DNA of 64,000 bases, taken from NCBI GenBank assembly GCA_017465405.1, contig JAFTWG010000021.1:1-64000 (forward strand), read 5' to 3'. Position 1 is the stretch's first letter. The number at the start of each line of letters is the position of its first letter. The translations under genes were made by a program, and so were the position numbers. The DNA is from Alphaproteobacteria bacterium. GTDB lineage: Bacteria; Pseudomonadota; Alphaproteobacteria; RF32; CAG-239. The notes under the pieces were generated by a model, which searched no databases, was not told the DNA's origin, and saw nothing but the letters and a program-made list of their open reading frames with translations. Shown here in pieces: positions 16,516-24,691 of this stretch.

Positions 16516-17853
16516 TTATTTCTCTTCCTCTGTTTCTGTCGGAATAGCTTTCTTGGTCATTTTGATTCTTGTTATTCGCATATTGTCGGTTGCAATAACC
16601 TCATAATGACAAAATTCATCTTCAACTTTGTCACCGGCTTTTGCAACTTGTCCTAAAAGGCCAAACACATAACCGCCTACCGTAGATTCTTCATGCTCAA
16701 TATCCGGCAAATCCATACAATCAAAAGCTTCTTCAATCAAAACAGCCCCGTCAAACTCACATACACATTCATCAATTTTCTTGATTACTTCACAGCACAA
16801 TGTATCGTGTTCGTCCCAAATATCTCCCACCAATTCTTCCAGAATATCTTCCATAGTGAGCATACCTGCGGTTCCGCCATATTCATCAACAACGATTGCC
16901 AAATGAATTCGTTTACACATCATTTCGTGTAAAATTTCTGAAACGGATTTATTCTCCGGAACAAATATAATTTCTCTTTTAATTTTTGATAAAAAGTTTT
17001 TATCATCTCTTTCGGCGCTATGCTCTAGGAAATCTCTGATATGTATCATTCCTACAACATGGTCTCTATCTTTATTGCAAATCGGGAAACGATTATGATT
17101 ATGGGTCTTGATAAAATCCAGAGCTTCATCAAAAGTATAGTTTGTATAAAGACATTTTATGTCTTGTCTCGGAATCATAACTTCATAAGCGCAAATTTCC
17201 GAAAAATCTATCGCATTTTGAATTATTTCGCTTTCGGTTTCATCAATAATTCCGCCTTTTTGCGAAGCATCGACAATAATTTTAATTTCTTCTTCAGAGT
17301 GGGCGTTTTCATCTTCATTGGTTTGAGGAACTCCCATCATTTTCAAAATCAAAATCGAAACATGATCAAAAACCCAAATAAACGGAGCAAAAAGACGATT
17401 AAATGTATATAATGCCGGTGCAATGCGCAAAACATAACGCTCGGTATCTTGAATGGCCAAAGATTTTGGAACCAATTCTCCTAATACAACGTGTAACAAA
17501 GTTATAAATGTAAATGCAATACCAAAGCTTAAAGAATGTAGCAACACCGGATTATCTGCTAACCATCCGCTAAAACATTGCTCTAACAACTTTGAAACCG
17601 CAGGTTCTCCAATCCAACCTAAACCGAGTGATGCAATCGTAATACCTAACTGTATTGCGCTAAGATATGTATTAAGTCTGTCATTTATTTTTAATGCTAT
17701 TTTGGCACGCTTATTTCCTTGATGAGCAAGCTCTTCAAGTTTAGTTCGTCTTATTTTTACAATAGAAAATTCAGATACTACAAAGAAAGCATTAGCAAAA
17801 ACCAAAAACAACACTAATGCGATATTAATAACATAAACATAAATGGGTGTCAT
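16516..17853 (-). CDS. CorC/HlyC (CNNM) family membrane protein with CBS domains
   Basis: A 445-aa protein with the three-part layout of the hemolysin C/CorC family: an N-terminal CNNM membrane domain of about four segments (ANAFFVVSEFSIVKIRRTKLEEL early), a pair of CBS domains (YEVMIPRQDIKCLYTN and VVDEYGGTAGMLTMEDILEELVGDI) and a C-terminal CorC_HlyC domain (ESTVGGYVFGLLG). Members are linked to magnesium or cobalt efflux. The nearest ribosome-like AGAGG is 17 bases from the ATG, so the start is slightly uncertain. Confidence 0.92.
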   Translation of the reverse strand: MTPIYVYVINIALVLFLVFANAFFVVSEFSIVKIRRTKLEELAHQGNKRAKIALKINDRLNTYLSAIQLGITIASLGLGWIGEPAVSKLLEQCFSGWLADNPVLLHSLSFGIAFTFITLLHVVLGELVPKSLAIQDTERYVLRIAPALYTFNRLFAPFIWVFDHVSILILKMMGVPQTNEDENAHSEEEIKIIVDASQKGGIIDETESEIIQNAIDFSEICAYEVMIPRQDIKCLYTNYTFDEALDFIKTHNHNRFPICNKDRDHVVGMIHIRDFLEHSAERDDKNFLSKIKREIIFVPENKSVSEILHEMMCKRIHLAIVVDEYGGTAGMLTMEDILEELVGDIWDEHDTLCCEVIKKIDECVCEFDGAVLIEEAFDCMDLPDIEHEESTVGGYVFGLLGQVAKAGDKVEDEFCHYEVIATDNMRITRIKMTKKAIPTETEEEK

Positions 17854-17976
17854 AGTATAAAATCAGGTACCTCTTAAATATGAAAAACGTATTAATTCTA
17901 TATATTGTTATTACATTTGTCAATCTATAATCATTAAGATTTTAGGTTACATATATAACTCAAGATATTAATAACA

Positions 17977-18006
17977 AATAAAAAGAGGGAACCCCCTCTT
18001 TTTATT
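17977..18006 (-). terminator. Terminator of the 18036-21141 cluster
   Basis: Perfect 13-bp arms AATAAAAAGAGGG/CCCTCTTTTTATT with a 4-base loop. Confidence 0.8.
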
Positions 18007-18035
18007 GAATTTAAATTCCTATAACCAACGGCAAA

Positions 18036-18857
18036 CTAAATGTCTAATTTATTTAAATGATAATCGACAAGTTCCCCGCCGTAACAAACAATGTTAGATA
18101 TACCGTAAGATAGCTTTTTAATGTAGAAAGTTATCGGAACCCCTTTATAATTCCACTCTATTCTATCAAAAAATTCATTATCTTGGTGAACAACATCAGC
18201 ATTTTTGCTCATAAAATCAATCACTTTTTTAGCATCATCTTTAGTAAGAGCATTTTGTATAATCCATTGAGAATACGGATTGTCAATTTTTCCGTTTAAC
18301 GTATTCAAATTTAATGTTTTTAAACTGACTGTTTTTATGTTCGGATACGTATCTATATATTTTTTTATTTCTGCTAAATAATCTTCAAAACTTTTATGTT
18401 TCATCAAAACATAATTTAATCGTACATTAGCTTGATAAAATAGCGGAGAATTAATATAGTCCTCATTATACCCTAAAATTTGCATATCTTTTGAACTGTC
18501 AAAATCAACTCTTGTAATCTCAACTGTAAAGTCATCTTTAATCAAGTTTAGTTTGTCTTTTTCAAAAAAGATATTTCCTGAAGACTGAAAACGTTTTTCT
18601 TCAAATATATTAACATTTTTTGTTGCAGTGACTATTTTATTTATCGTATCAAAATCATGCAGCGAGGGTTCTCCGTTACCGCAAAAAATAAAATATCTGA
18701 AATTTATACCCTTCTCCTTCAAATATTGTAATTTTTTCTCAAATTCTTCAAGTTTATCATCAACCATAGGCCATTTTGTTATTTTAGCCGTACAATATGG
18801 GCAATTTTTATTACACTTAAAAGATGACAAAATAAGCTCAAATTCTTTATATTTCAT
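18036..18857 (-). CDS. Radical SAM protein, substrate unknown
   Basis: A 273-aa protein with the radical SAM iron-sulfur motif CNKNCPYC (Cys 15, 19, 22) close to the N-terminus and a GGEP-like element FCGNGEPSLHDF near residues 58-69. The C-terminal part is not recognised, and no auxiliary cluster Cys group is seen. It is the last gene of a cluster with NMN adenylyltransferase-like, PnuC and deoxyribosyltransferase-like genes, so a nucleoside or pyridine-nucleotide related reaction is possible. It follows the previous gene by one base. Confidence 0.85.
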   Translation of the reverse strand: MKYKEFELILSSFKCNKNCPYCTAKITKWPMVDDKLEEFEKKLQYLKEKGINFRYFIFCGNGEPSLHDFDTINKIVTATKNVNIFEEKRFQSSGNIFFEKDKLNLIKDDFTVEITRVDFDSSKDMQILGYNEDYINSPLFYQANVRLNYVLMKHKSFEDYLAEIKKYIDTYPNIKTVSLKTLNLNTLNGKIDNPYSQWIIQNALTKDDAKKVIDFMSKNADVVHQDNEFFDRIEWNYKGVPITFYIKKLSYGISNIVCYGGELVDYHLNKLDI

Positions 18858-18858
18858 T

Positions 18859-19371
18859 TTAAATGACCTCCTCTAAAGTTTGTTGTATCATTGGTATAAG
18901 TTCCGAATAAGCTTTATATTTTTGAATTATCAAATCATTACTTCGTTTTATGGCATTAGCAATAGCAAACCAATATTCTGATTTTATGTCATAGGCAGTG
19001 TCTTCTTCTTGGTAAAAAATAATAATCTTCTTATTATTCTCTAAAGCCCATCCCAGTTCCACAACAGAGCCGACAGAAAAGCTTTCCCCCAGAACCACGA
19101 CAAAAACGTCACATTTTTGTATTTGTTTATACTCAGCATTCAACACCTTATTACAATCTGTTGATGTAAAAATGCCGTTTGATGCCTGTTCGCAATAAAA
19201 TGGACCAAAATATTGAAATTTGTTATTTATAACAAGATTATTTTGATAGTAGGTCAGCAATTTTGAACTACCCAGCAATATCGAACGAAAATCATTTATC
19301 AAAGATTTTTCCGGCGAAATTCCTTGTGTTTTTATTTTATTAAATTTACCTGCAAAATATACTTTTTTCAT
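18859..19371 (-). CDS. Nucleoside 2-deoxyribosyltransferase-like protein
   Basis: A 170-aa protein with features of this superfamily: KVYFAGKF at the N-terminus and CDVFVVVLGESFSVGSVVELGWALENNKKIIIFY (about 115-148), where a conserved Glu in VELG is the usual nucleophile position. The family cleaves or transfers deoxyribose or related N-glycosidic bonds. Its start overlaps the pnuC stop by four bases, so it is cotranscribed. Substrate is uncertain. Confidence 0.78.
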   Translation of the reverse strand: MKKVYFAGKFNKIKTQGISPEKSLINDFRSILLGSSKLLTYYQNNLVINNKFQYFGPFYCEQASNGIFTSTDCNKVLNAEYKQIQKCDVFVVVLGESFSVGSVVELGWALENNKKIIIFYQEEDTAYDIKSEYWFAIANAIKRSNDLIIQKYKAYSELIPMIQQTLEEVI

Positions 19372-19925
19372 TTTGATGCCCCCTTCATAATTCTATTCCA
19401 ATTGAAAAATGAAATTACAGCCATCAATGTCCAAACAATATTTAAGGCTATCAAATAATATGCTTGTCTTTCCAATAAACTATATTGAAAAACGTAGCAA
19501 ATATCGTTAATAAACCAAATTATCCACGTATCCAGCTTTTTTCTTACCATATAATAAGTAGCAACAAAAGATGTTGTTGTTGTGAAAGAATCAATAAAAG
19601 GTAATGGATCTTGAGTATGGCCCAATAGTATAAATAAAGTTATTGTTCCTAAAACTATAACCGAAAAATACATTAATCGTTCATTATTTGTGCATTTTGT
19701 TATAAGGAATTTGCTCTCATTTTTCCATAAAAACCAACCTAACACCCCAAAAATCAAATAAACGCCATTACCCAAAACATCGCCGTACAACTTGTTTAAG
19801 TACGAAAAAGTAAGTAAACAAATAATTTGTGCAATATAGAATATCCAATTAATCCGTTTATTTAAGAGCACAAGTATTCCTTGCGACAATCCCAAGATTG
19901 TCGCTCCTATTTCCAATATCATCAT
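19368..19925 (-). CDS. PnuC-family nucleoside/nicotinamide riboside transporter
   Basis: A 185-aa membrane protein with about seven segments. The C-terminal signature is WIIWFINDICYVFQYSLLERQAYYLIALNIVWTLMAVISFFNW, the typical W..W...D.. and A-rich end of PnuC. PnuC members carry nicotinamide riboside, and relatives carry thiamine, riboflavin or deoxynucleosides. With an NMN adenylyltransferase-like gene in the same cluster, nicotinamide riboside is the best guess. The neighbouring deoxyribosyltransferase-like gene leaves deoxynucleosides possible. Confidence 0.88.
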   Translation of the reverse strand: MMILEIGATILGLSQGILVLLNKRINWIFYIAQIICLLTFSYLNKLYGDVLGNGVYLIFGVLGWFLWKNESKFLITKCTNNERLMYFSVIVLGTITLFILLGHTQDPLPFIDSFTTTTSFVATYYMVRKKLDTWIIWFINDICYVFQYSLLERQAYYLIALNIVWTLMAVISFFNWNRIMKGASK

Positions 19926-19929
19926 TGTT

Positions 19930-20451
19930 TTATCGCCCCGTATTCAAATTATTAAAATTATACGGAAGAAGTTTTTGCATAAAACAAATGTGCTTTGTCG
20001 TTTCATTAGCAAAACGCAACTTTTCTATTCTGAATCTGCATTTTTCTCTTAAGCACGCTTCTTTAATTTGCTCCGGCAAAAATTCTCTTATCAACGGCAA
20101 AAAATCATCTTTTTTATCCGGATAAAATTTCAGCAGTGTTTCATAAGCATTTAGAGGTTTATCCGGCTTTGTAATTCTTGCAGACTCCCAATCAATAATT
20201 GTATCTATTAAATCATCTCTGGTTTTAGCTAAATCGTTTCTGACATGATGTTTATTATTTTTTCGATGAATTTTTTGAATATCATCAAGCTTTATCCATA
20301 AAGCCATATATAAGAAAGGCTTATCTGCATCATGAAAATATCCTCGCCATGTATTTTTTCCTCTAAGTTGTTTTTCAACTTTCAAAAAAGCTTTTTTGTG
20401 ACGAAGAGTATATAAAATTTTTTGAAATCTCTTCTTTAATTCTAAACTCAT
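19930..20451 (-). CDS. Putative HD-like (DUF5662-like) protein
   Basis: A 173-aa protein containing YFHDADKPFLYMALW (about 38-52) and IHRKNNKHHVRND (about 61-73). This H-D...W...H..N.HH pattern resembles HD-like metal proteins of the DUF5662 type. Activity is unproven. The ribosome site AGGGGG precedes the ATG, and it lies four bases ahead of pnuC. The family call is from the motif pattern only. Confidence 0.65.
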   Translation of the reverse strand: MSLELKKRFQKILYTLRHKKAFLKVEKQLRGKNTWRGYFHDADKPFLYMALWIKLDDIQKIHRKNNKHHVRNDLAKTRDDLIDTIIDWESARITKPDKPLNAYETLLKFYPDKKDDFLPLIREFLPEQIKEACLREKCRFRIEKLRFANETTKHICFMQKLLPYNFNNLNTGR

Positions 20452-20460
20452 ATCAACCCC

Positions 20461-20517
20461 CTATATTTTAGAAAAATTGATAATTGTCAGATAAGTGTTT
20501 TGACTAAATTCAGCCAT
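20461..20517 (-). CDS. Possible 18-aa leader peptide
   Basis: ATG at 20517 follows AAGGAG by six bases and runs to TAG at 20461, ending nine bases before the next gene's start. The peptide begins MAEFSQNTYLTI. It could couple translation to the HD-like gene; evidence is only the strong ribosome site and position. Confidence 0.3.
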   Translation of the reverse strand: MAEFSQNTYLTIINFSKI

Positions 20518-20610
20518 ATTTTTTCTCCTTGACAGTAGGTTTATAAATTATTGATTTGTCTCGACTGTCCCTACAAGACCCAAATCAACCAAGAAACTCC
20601 ATAGCTTCTT

Positions 20611-21141
20611 TTATATTTTTTCATCCTCATAAAAACTTTTTTGAATAAGCTCTATATTTTCAGGATGAACAAAATCCTTATATCGTGCATCTTTTAAAGC
20701 AATCATATCTCTCACCATATTTCCGGATAAAAACGGAAAATCTTGAGTTGTACGAGAACAAACTCCGACATTAGGAACATCATTTTTAAAAAATAAATAT
20801 TCACTTTCATTCCCAACATAAATAATATCAGGACTGGGTTTATCCGATTGCTCTTTTGCTATTGTTTCTAACACATGAAAATTCCAAGGCATATTATTTG
20901 CATCTTTTATACCTATAATTCTCAAACGATTGTATGCCTCATTTTTACGCCATACATTTTGTATCATTTTTTTACGAGTAAAGTATGGTAAAGGATTTTT
21001 TTCAGTTCCGCTTTCTTGTGCAGAACCGATTAAAACCGTGCCATAAGCACATTCTTCCATCATTTTTCTTATTAATCTGTCGTGTCCGATATGAAAAGGC
21101 TGACAGCGGATAATACAAAAACCATGTTGATATTTAAACAT
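20611..21141 (-). CDS. Nicotinamide-nucleotide adenylyltransferase-like protein (NadM/NadR type)
   Basis: A 176-aa nucleotidyltransferase. CIIRCQPFHIGHDRLI (about 8-23) contains the adenylyltransferase HxGH motif, and FLSGNMVRDMI near residue 145 corresponds to the second nucleotide-binding ISGT-type motif. This type joins NMN and ATP to give NAD, the step after import of nicotinamide riboside by PnuC and phosphorylation. The ATG at 21141 has GAAAGG as ribosome site, which lies inside a terminator-like hairpin. In-frame upstream starts (21156, 21168) lie in that hairpin and are less likely. Confidence 0.82.
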   Translation of the reverse strand: MFKYQHGFCIIRCQPFHIGHDRLIRKMMEECAYGTVLIGSAQESGTEKNPLPYFTRKKMIQNVWRKNEAYNRLRIIGIKDANNMPWNFHVLETIAKEQSDKPSPDIIYVGNESEYLFFKNDVPNVGVCSRTTQDFPFLSGNMVRDMIALKDARYKDFVHPENIELIQKSFYEDEKI

Positions 21142-21258
21142 AAAAAAACCTTTCATAAGAAAGGCCAACCCACCGAATAGAAAAACATCCTATTCTATAC
21201 TATCGATGACCGGCCAAGTCGTTATGTTCGTGCCTATTGCCCTCAAGCACCCGAACAC
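21142..21258 (-). promoter_or_regulatory. Structured 5' leader (candidate riboswitch) of the NAD-salvage-like cluster
   Basis: From a probable start near 21258 the RNA can form a bulged 9-bp stem, TGTTCGGGTGC (21257-21247) with GCACGAACA (21233-21225). It then has a hairpin GAATAG/CTATTC (21175-21195) and a terminator-like CCTTTC/GAAAGG (21164-21149) with seven T touching the ATG. The last hairpin also holds the ribosome site. I cannot match it to a known class. Confidence 0.6.
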
Positions 21259-21262
21259 CGTT

Positions 21263-21291
21263 AATATATTTAACAAAAAAACATTTGTCAA
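21263..21291 (-). promoter_or_regulatory. Promoter of the 18036-21141 cluster
   Basis: Reverse strand: TTGACA (21291-21286), 17-base spacer, TATATT (21268-21263). Confidence 0.75.
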
Positions 21292-21328
21292 TATTCTTAT
21301 TCTAAAGCAGATATAACATTGCAAACAA

Positions 21329-21356
21329 AAAGCGACAGTTTGTATACTGTCGCTTT
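21329..21356 (-). terminator. Intrinsic terminator of the 21378-21599 gene
   Basis: AAAGCGACAG/CTGTCGCTTT hairpin with T run on the reverse strand. Confidence 0.8.
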
Positions 21357-21377
21357 AATAACATAACCGAGCGTAAC

Positions 21378-21599
21378 TCACTCAAACGGCAAAACATTTT
21401 TACCGCCGTTAGCTTCCAATTTATTTGTTTTTTTATTATACGCTATTCCACCTCCTTCTCTGAAATAAGGTGCAGAATGCGTACCGTCTTGCCTTCGCAA
21501 GCTCCACAAGTTGATAATATACTCCACCAATTTTTTAACCAGCCAACAGGCAAGAATAGTAATTACGAGAAGTATTATCACCAAAAAAATCAGCTTCAT
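21378..21599 (-). CDS. Small orphan single-pass membrane protein, SD-less start
   Basis: A 73-aa protein with one long N-terminal membrane segment (MKLIFLVIILLVITILACW) and a polar tail rich in Gly and Lys. No family is recognised. The ATG follows TTATTAAAAATTTTAGT with no Shine-Dalgarno sequence. It sits between a terminator and a second SD-less membrane gene 29 bases upstream, with which it may form a pair. Confidence 0.55.
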   Translation of the reverse strand: MKLIFLVIILLVITILACWLVKKLVEYIINLWSLRRQDGTHSAPYFREGGGIAYNKKTNKLEANGGKNVLPFE

Positions 21600-21628
21600 A
21601 CTAAAATTTTTAATAATTAATAACTGTT

Positions 21629-21979
21629 TTAATTAACTCTTTCGGTTTTTTGAAGTGCAAAGAAATATTCACATAGTTCCGTATACACCAAAAGAATTGC
21701 CATAAGCATACCGGGAGAATGGTCTTCATAATTGATGTACATAGCATAGTTAACGTTGTGCCAGTGTTCCCGCATACGTTTTATACCTACACTTCGCCAA
21801 TACAAAAACATCATCCCGCCAAAAAAAATAGCCCAAATCGGCAAAATCCCAAAACCTGACTTTTGCTCATAAACCCGTTTACAACGCCACAGAACAAAAG
21901 CTTCATACCCTAGCAGCAAGACAGGAACTATAATAATCCAAAGTCCGCTACTCATAATAAAATCAAAAATCGTTCCCAT
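21629..21979 (-). CDS. Orphan two/three-pass membrane protein, SD-less start
   Basis: A 116-aa protein with hydrophobic segments near residues 9-28, 45-62 and 90-105. It has a central WRSVGIKRMREHWHNVNYAMYINY stretch and an acidic EDHSPG before the last segment. I do not recognise it. Start context is TTTAAAATTTTAGCTT without Shine-Dalgarno sequence. It precedes the 73-aa membrane gene on the same strand. Confidence 0.55.
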   Translation of the reverse strand: MGTIFDFIMSSGLWIIIVPVLLLGYEAFVLWRCKRVYEQKSGFGILPIWAIFFGGMMFLYWRSVGIKRMREHWHNVNYAMYINYEDHSPGMLMAILLVYTELCEYFFALQKTERVN

Positions 21980-22077
21980 AAGCTAAAATTTTAAAGTTAT
22001 AAAAATATCTTACTAATTTCAAAATCAATCGGCAATATATATAAAAGCATAAAAACATTCAAGAATTAATTACAAAA

Positions 22078-22101
22078 AAAGAGGTCGAAAACGACCTCTT
22101 T
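22078..22101 (-). terminator. Intrinsic terminator of the 22128-22460 gene
   Basis: AAAGAGGTCG/CGACCTCTTT with AAAA loop and a T run on the reverse strand. Confidence 0.85.
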
Positions 22102-22127
22102 GAATATCAACTGAAAGAATTGCTCGA

Positions 22128-22460
22128 CTATATGTCGTTACCAATTCCCAGTGTATGATTCTTAAAATCCATAATTTGTGGCTGAGGATTTCCTTTTTCA
22201 TCAAGAGGAACAACAACCGAAACCATATCCCCCTTCTCCGACATTGCAATATAGTAAAGTCGTGACTTGAGGAACTGTGCAGCACTGTGAGGATTGAACA
22301 CCCGAGTGTGCACATGGCAAAACTCTAGCCTTTGACCGAGAAATTGGTTTGTTTCCGATGCAACAACCTTCATAATAATTGGAGCATAAACTTTGTCTTC
22401 AACAGACACAATTTTAGTATTCGCAACCAAAATACCTGTAATCTTAATAGTCTTTTTCAT
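22128..22460 (-). CDS. Orphan cytoplasmic protein, SD-less start
   Basis: A 110-aa protein, beta-rich (KITGILVANTKIVSVEDKVYAPIIMKVVA, DMVSVVVPLDEKGNPQPQIMDF), without signal peptide or membrane segment. No family is recognised. The ATG follows TTAAAATTATTAAACT, with no Shine-Dalgarno sequence. A terminator follows directly, so it is a one-gene unit. Confidence 0.55.
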   Translation of the reverse strand: MKKTIKITGILVANTKIVSVEDKVYAPIIMKVVASETNQFLGQRLEFCHVHTRVFNPHSAAQFLKSRLYYIAMSEKGDMVSVVVPLDEKGNPQPQIMDFKNHTLGIGNDI

Positions 22461-22607
22461 AGTTTAATAATTTTAAGAAATATAACAAAACGTACGGACA
22501 TATTACATATACCCAAGCAAAATTCAAGCTTTTTATATTGATTAACTCAATCTTTAGACATTTTTTTTACTATTGTCCGAAGTGTATTAATTTTTTGGGA
22601 GACGCTG

Positions 22608-23942
22608 ATGGCTAAATTTGTAGTTTTTGGTTTAGGTATGGTCGGTAGTTCTTTTTTAAGAATTGTTCATAAAAATTCATTATTTAACGCCGATGACTGG
22701 TATGCAATTGATAAAGATCCGCAAGCATTTAATAATTTTAAGGCCGTTGGTGGCAAAAAATCGCATTTTATACTTGCAGATATTCAACAAAAACAATATG
22801 AACCTGTTTTTTCTATTTTAGAAAAGGGTGATTATCTGCTAGATTTCAGCTCTTCACAAACCAACACAGATTTTCTTGAAATTTGCATTAACAGAGATAT
22901 TCACTATCTTTCAACCAGTAGTTTACCCTATGAACCGGAAGGTGTTATAATCCACGAATATCACGACTTTTGCGTATATAAAGAAATGAAAAAAATAAAT
23001 AAACCTAACGGACCGACTTCCATTATCGAATTTGGCATGAATCCCGGTATGGTTTCAAGTTTTATGAAACAGGGAATTAGGGAAATTATTAAAAATGATA
23101 ACACACCGTTTGTAGCAGAAAACAGAGAAAAATTACAAGATTTGATTTCACATAACAAATTCGCTGAAGCAGCTCAGATGTTAGAAGTTGAAATTGTACA
23201 TATATCCGATATTGATACAACCGAAACCAACTTTGAACCGAAAGAAAATTGCGTATATTCCACATGGAACGTAGAAGCTTTTTCTGATGAAACTTTGGCA
23301 AATTGCGAAATATCTTTAGGAAGTGATATAAAATTCAGCACATTCGGAAATGAAATCAAAGACTGTAGCGAAAGCGACAATCACCTGATTTTAGATAAAA
23401 TCCCCGTAAGTTGCGTTGACCAATCTTTTTCACCATGGGGAAGTTTTGACGGATACATTGTCCCGCACGAAGAAATATATTCTATCGGAGACTTTTTAAC
23501 TGTTCGCAAGAACGACAAAATTGTTTATAAACCATCAGTATATTTTGTATATATGCCTTCAAAAATTGCCGTAAATTCGTTGTTAGACGGTCACCAAAAA
23601 GGTTTTAAAGGCTTTGAAGAATATTTAATCAGACCGGAAGATATTGCACAAGGAGGAGAATCTGTCGGCATCGTTCTCGAGGGCAAAAATTTTGAAACTC
23701 GTTACTTTGGCAATAAATTGGTTGCCCCGATAGAAAACGAAACCCCGACGATTTTACAAGTATCGGCTTCAGCTTATGCCGCTTTTTGTTATATGCTCGA
23801 AAATCCTAACGAAGGATTTTTATTCCCTGAGGAAGTTGACGATAACAAAATTGTTGAATATGCCAAACCGATTTTGAAAGAATATGAATCTTTTATTTGC
23901 CCTAAACTTAAAAGAACATTTTTCAAACAAAAATTTGCATAA
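22608..23942 (+). CDS. hss: Homospermidine synthase-like protein
   Basis: A 444-aa protein of the saccharopine-dehydrogenase-like homospermidine synthase family. It begins with a Rossmann motif FVVFGLGMVGSSFL. It then has IEFGMNPGMVSSFMKQG (about 140-156) and SPWGSFDGYIVPHEE (about 277-291), which are characteristic family segments. The enzyme makes homospermidine from putrescine in an NAD-dependent reaction; it is common in alphaproteobacteria. The ribosome site GGGAG precedes the ATG. A terminator separates it from the convergent HAD gene. Confidence 0.85.
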   Translation: MAKFVVFGLGMVGSSFLRIVHKNSLFNADDWYAIDKDPQAFNNFKAVGGKKSHFILADIQQKQYEPVFSILEKGDYLLDFSSSQTNTDFLEICINRDIHYLSTSSLPYEPEGVIIHEYHDFCVYKEMKKINKPNGPTSIIEFGMNPGMVSSFMKQGIREIIKNDNTPFVAENREKLQDLISHNKFAEAAQMLEVEIVHISDIDTTETNFEPKENCVYSTWNVEAFSDETLANCEISLGSDIKFSTFGNEIKDCSESDNHLILDKIPVSCVDQSFSPWGSFDGYIVPHEEIYSIGDFLTVRKNDKIVYKPSVYFVYMPSKIAVNSLLDGHQKGFKGFEEYLIRPEDIAQGGESVGIVLEGKNFETRYFGNKLVAPIENETPTILQVSASAYAAFCYMLENPNEGFLFPEEVDDNKIVEYAKPILKEYESFICPKLKRTFFKQKFA

Positions 23943-23950
23943 AAAAAACG

Positions 23951-23977
23951 AAAGTCAGGAATTATCCTGACTTTTTT
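23951..23977. terminator. Bidirectional terminator between hss and the HAD gene
   Basis: AAAGTCAGGA/TCCTGACTTT with ATTA loop, A run before and T run after. Confidence 0.8.
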
Positions 23978-23978
23978 G

Positions 23979-24482
23979 TTATGGAATAAGACCGGATATG
24001 TGAAATCCTTGTACATAGTCCATGTCTTCTTCTGCTCGCAATAAGGTTGAAACCGTATCTTCAACAAACAAAATCGGCTTGTTGGTTTGAGCATAAATTT
24101 CTTTTAGAAAAACAAGTTTATGCAAAGCACTATCGCTATGAATTATTCTCTCAACAGGAATATCAAAATTTTTGATAATCACCTCATTTTTTATATTGCG
24201 CATAATCGGAATTGTTTGCGTCAGCACCCAAATATTTTCTTTCGGCAGTTGCGAGATTATATATTGCAACGTTTTCTGAATAGGAACATTTTGATAAATA
24301 TTTCCGCCCGATACGGTATAATCATGTACATCATCATCACGACAAGGCAACATTCTGTTTTCAGCATATTGAAACTTTGTCAGCACACCGTCAAAATCAA
24401 AAACTATCGTTTTTCCTTCGCATAGAGAAATCAATTTTGCAATATTATTTTTATAATCTTCAACCAAATCCTCAAACATCAT
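23979..24482 (-). CDS. HAD-superfamily hydrolase-like protein
   Basis: A 167-aa protein. Motif I is VFDFDGVLT (about 27-35) with both nucleophile and acid Asp; a Thr in VLTQT near residue 88 fits motif II; FVEDT near 143 fits motif IV. Such enzymes dephosphorylate small molecules. The ribosome site AGAGGA precedes ATGATG. It lies directly downstream of the tracrRNA on the same strand and may receive read-through, but it is not a known CRISPR gene. Confidence 0.8.
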   Translation of the reverse strand: MMFEDLVEDYKNNIAKLISLCEGKTIVFDFDGVLTKFQYAENRMLPCRDDDVHDYTVSGGNIYQNVPIQKTLQYIISQLPKENIWVLTQTIPIMRNIKNEVIIKNFDIPVERIIHSDSALHKLVFLKEIYAQTNKPILFVEDTVSTLLRAEEDMDYVQGFHISGLIP

Positions 24483-24494
24483 TTTTCCTCTAAA

Positions 24495-24577
24495 GTAATG
24501 GGGGCGATTTCTCGCCCCCTCATCTTACGGCATAAAGCCTTATTATATATGTGTTGACCGTCTAATTAATCTCTGAC
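24495..24577 (-). ncRNA. tracrRNA of the type II-C CRISPR-Cas9 system
   Basis: On the reverse strand, 24576-24553 is perfectly complementary to 24 bases (positions 7-30) of the crRNA-strand repeat. A further TATAAT, after a 5-base bulge, can pair with repeat positions 1-6 (one G-U). AATAAGGC follows with a small GGC/GCC nexus hairpin, then GGGGGCGA/TCGCCCCC (24519-24500). The AATAAGGC context is as in Neisseria-type tracrRNA. Ends are estimates; the terminal U tract is poor. Confidence 0.85.
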
Positions 24578-24582
24578 AAAAA

Positions 24583-24588
24583 ATTATA
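24583..24588 (-). promoter_or_regulatory. TATAAT -10 element for tracrRNA
   Basis: Perfect reverse-strand TATAAT preceded by TTGAT, placing the start right at the anti-repeat near 24577. No good -35 is seen at 17 bases. Confidence 0.5.
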
Positions 24589-24691
24589 ATCAAACATCAT
24601 ATATGTTTTATATATTTCATATAAATATTGAATTGTCAAATATATTATTATAGTATTGCAATATACTGAATTATACAACTGGAGGTTTTAT

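Noticed and set aside
20520..20580. Possible preQ1-like riboswitch before the HD-like gene
   Set aside because: A short GACAGT/ACTGTC pairing is present, but the loop and A-rich tail needed for preQ1-I are not.
24656..24691. Twelve-residue N-terminal extension of Cas9
   Set aside because: No ribosome site at 24656, while the ATG at 24692 has GGAGG at proper distance and starts at the RuvC-I strand.
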